NCBI GenBank assembly: GCA_944391625.1
Contig: CALXUG010000003.1
Location: forward strand, 62,001 to 126,000
Reading direction: 5' to 3'
Source of the DNA: an uncultured Clostridia bacterium
Lineage (GTDB): Bacteria > Bacillota > Peptococcia > Peptococcales > Peptococcaceae
DNA length: 64,000 nucleotides
The notes under the pieces were generated by a model. The model worked only from the letters and a program-made list of their open reading frames with translations, searched no databases and was not told the DNA's origin. Every line of letters begins with the position of its first letter. Position 1 is the first letter of the stretch. Positions 63,293-64,000 of the stretch are shown one piece after another. The translations under genes were made by a program, and so were the position numbers.

Positions 63293-64000
63293 TTAAATTC
63301 TAAATAACATATTTCCTAATGGAATACCTACTACTGCAAATACAATCCATGCAATTACCAGTAACATAATACCCATGAGATAGGCATGTTTTCTTTCCAT
63401 CATATCATGTCCAAACACCAAAGCTGACTGGAATGAACCAGCTGGTGTACAATACGCCAAATTCAAAGTCAAAAATAAAATGAACCATAAAGTATATATG
63501 TTTCCACCTAGTGACTCTAAAATCGGTAACAAGAACGGCATAAATATTGCAGCTAATACAATATTATGGGTCACTTGTGTAAGAATACCTAAAACGACCA
63601 TACAAAGAATCATAAATGGAACCGGACCTAACCCTGAAACAATTGGTGTAACGGTCTGCAAAATTGTAGGCATAATACCTGCTTCTTCGTGTTTCAATAA
63701 ATCAGCAAGAGGATACGTAACCGCCAATAAGAAAAACAGTGTCCAGTCTAATTTAGCAAATACAGTACGAAGTTCAATGTAGCCCTTCCCTTTATAATTC
63801 AATACTGCTAACACCAATAAAGCAATACCACTAATTCCACCAACACCTAATGTGTTAATCCATTTTGCCCCCGGAAATGTGAATAAAGATGCCAGTAATA
63901 AAACTAATACATATGCGACCAACACGAGCAAAGAAATTTTTTGTTTTTGCGTAGCTTGTTCTGCCTTAATTTCTTCCAATACATATTCTGGTAAGATAAA
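63293..64000 (-). CDS. SLC13/DASS-like permease, second copy (5' end outside window)
   Basis: The visible 235 residues are the C-terminal half of a second permease of the family at 56367-57809: a soluble basic linker (EEIKAEQATQKQKISL), then helices including ILTQVTHNIVLAAIFMPF, which aligns with LTQFMHNVVMGALFIPIF, and NLAYCTPAGSFQSALVFGHD. The reading frame stays open to the right edge. It lies upstream of AlkP copy 2, with the decayed copy between them, so the permease-AlkP pairing occurs twice. Confidence 0.85.
   Translation of the reverse strand, partial: FILPEYVLEEIKAEQATQKQKISLLVLVAYVLVLLLASLFTFPGAKWINTLGVGGISGIALLVLAVLNYKGKGYIELRTVFAKLDWTLFFLLAVTYPLADLLKHEEAGIMPTILQTVTPIVSGLGPVPFMILCMVVLGILTQVTHNIVLAAIFMPFLLPILESLGGNIYTLWFILFLTLNLAYCTPAGSFQSALVFGHDMMERKHAYLMGIMLLVIAWIVFAVVGIPLGNMLFRI

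Noticed and set aside
1-64000. CRISPR arrays, rRNA or tRNA genes
   Set aside because: I looked for regularly spaced repeats, tRNA ends (GTTC..CCA-type) and rRNA-like stretches and saw none that I could support. A tRNA scan would settle this.

Overview
The window looks like chromosomal DNA of an anaerobic, fermentative Firmicute. A Negativicutes relative (Acidaminococcaceae or Veillonellaceae type) is my best inference. Support comes from a Desulfovibrio-type molybdenum aldehyde oxidoreductase with its maturation genes, activase/dehydratase-like proteins of the 2-hydroxyacyl-CoA dehydratase type, an anaplerotic pyruvate carboxylase, PyrR-type leader control of pyrimidine genes and strong Gram-positive Shine-Dalgarno sequences. 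I found no rRNA, tRNA or CRISPR array.

Layout. 1-5.3 kb: a molybdo-hydroxylase locus (mop-type gene running off the left edge, a small unknown gene, XdhC-type factor, MoeA-like protein). 5.3-5.9 kb: deoC. 6.1-16 kb: a type I restriction-modification island on the minus strand (hsdM, truncated hsdS, inverted silent hsdS half, coiled-coil protein, tyrosine recombinase, complete hsdS, FRG-domain protein, hsdR). Short inverted repeats inside the hsdS genes show that it is a DNA-inversion switch. 16.5-20.3 kb: pyrBCFE behind a PyrR-type attenuator. 20.3-27 kb: CcdA/thioredoxin pair, a small Cys protein and a two-gene activase/dehydratase-like unit. 27-35 kb: pyc, hisS-aspS and dus.

35-50 kb is an envelope-stress and signalling region: two small unknown genes, a two-component system with an FtsX-type ABC exporter, a TetR gene divergent from three tiny membrane-protein genes, a lantibiotic-immunity-like ABC exporter divergent from its own two-component system, and a NimA-like flavoprotein. 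50-53 kb: a soluble histidine kinase next to a di-iron ferritin-like protein, a split ThrE-type exporter and a CBS protein. 53-64 kb is visibly more AT-rich: a LysR regulator, a zinc-ribbon/ABC-ATPase/unknown operon, and two sets of SLC13-like permease plus AlkP-superfamily hydrolase, with a decayed third hydrolase copy and a transposase remnant.

Four intergenic spots (about 16.1, 21.6, 36.9 and 42.4 kb) carry members of a mosaic repeat family. Two of these copies begin with a ParB parS-like palindrome, one of them perfect. The strongest candidates for something new are the double hsdS inversion locus with its embedded FRG gene, the parS-bearing repeats, the permease/AlkP pairs, the zinc-ribbon/ABC/unknown operon and the TetR-controlled mini-membrane-protein operon.
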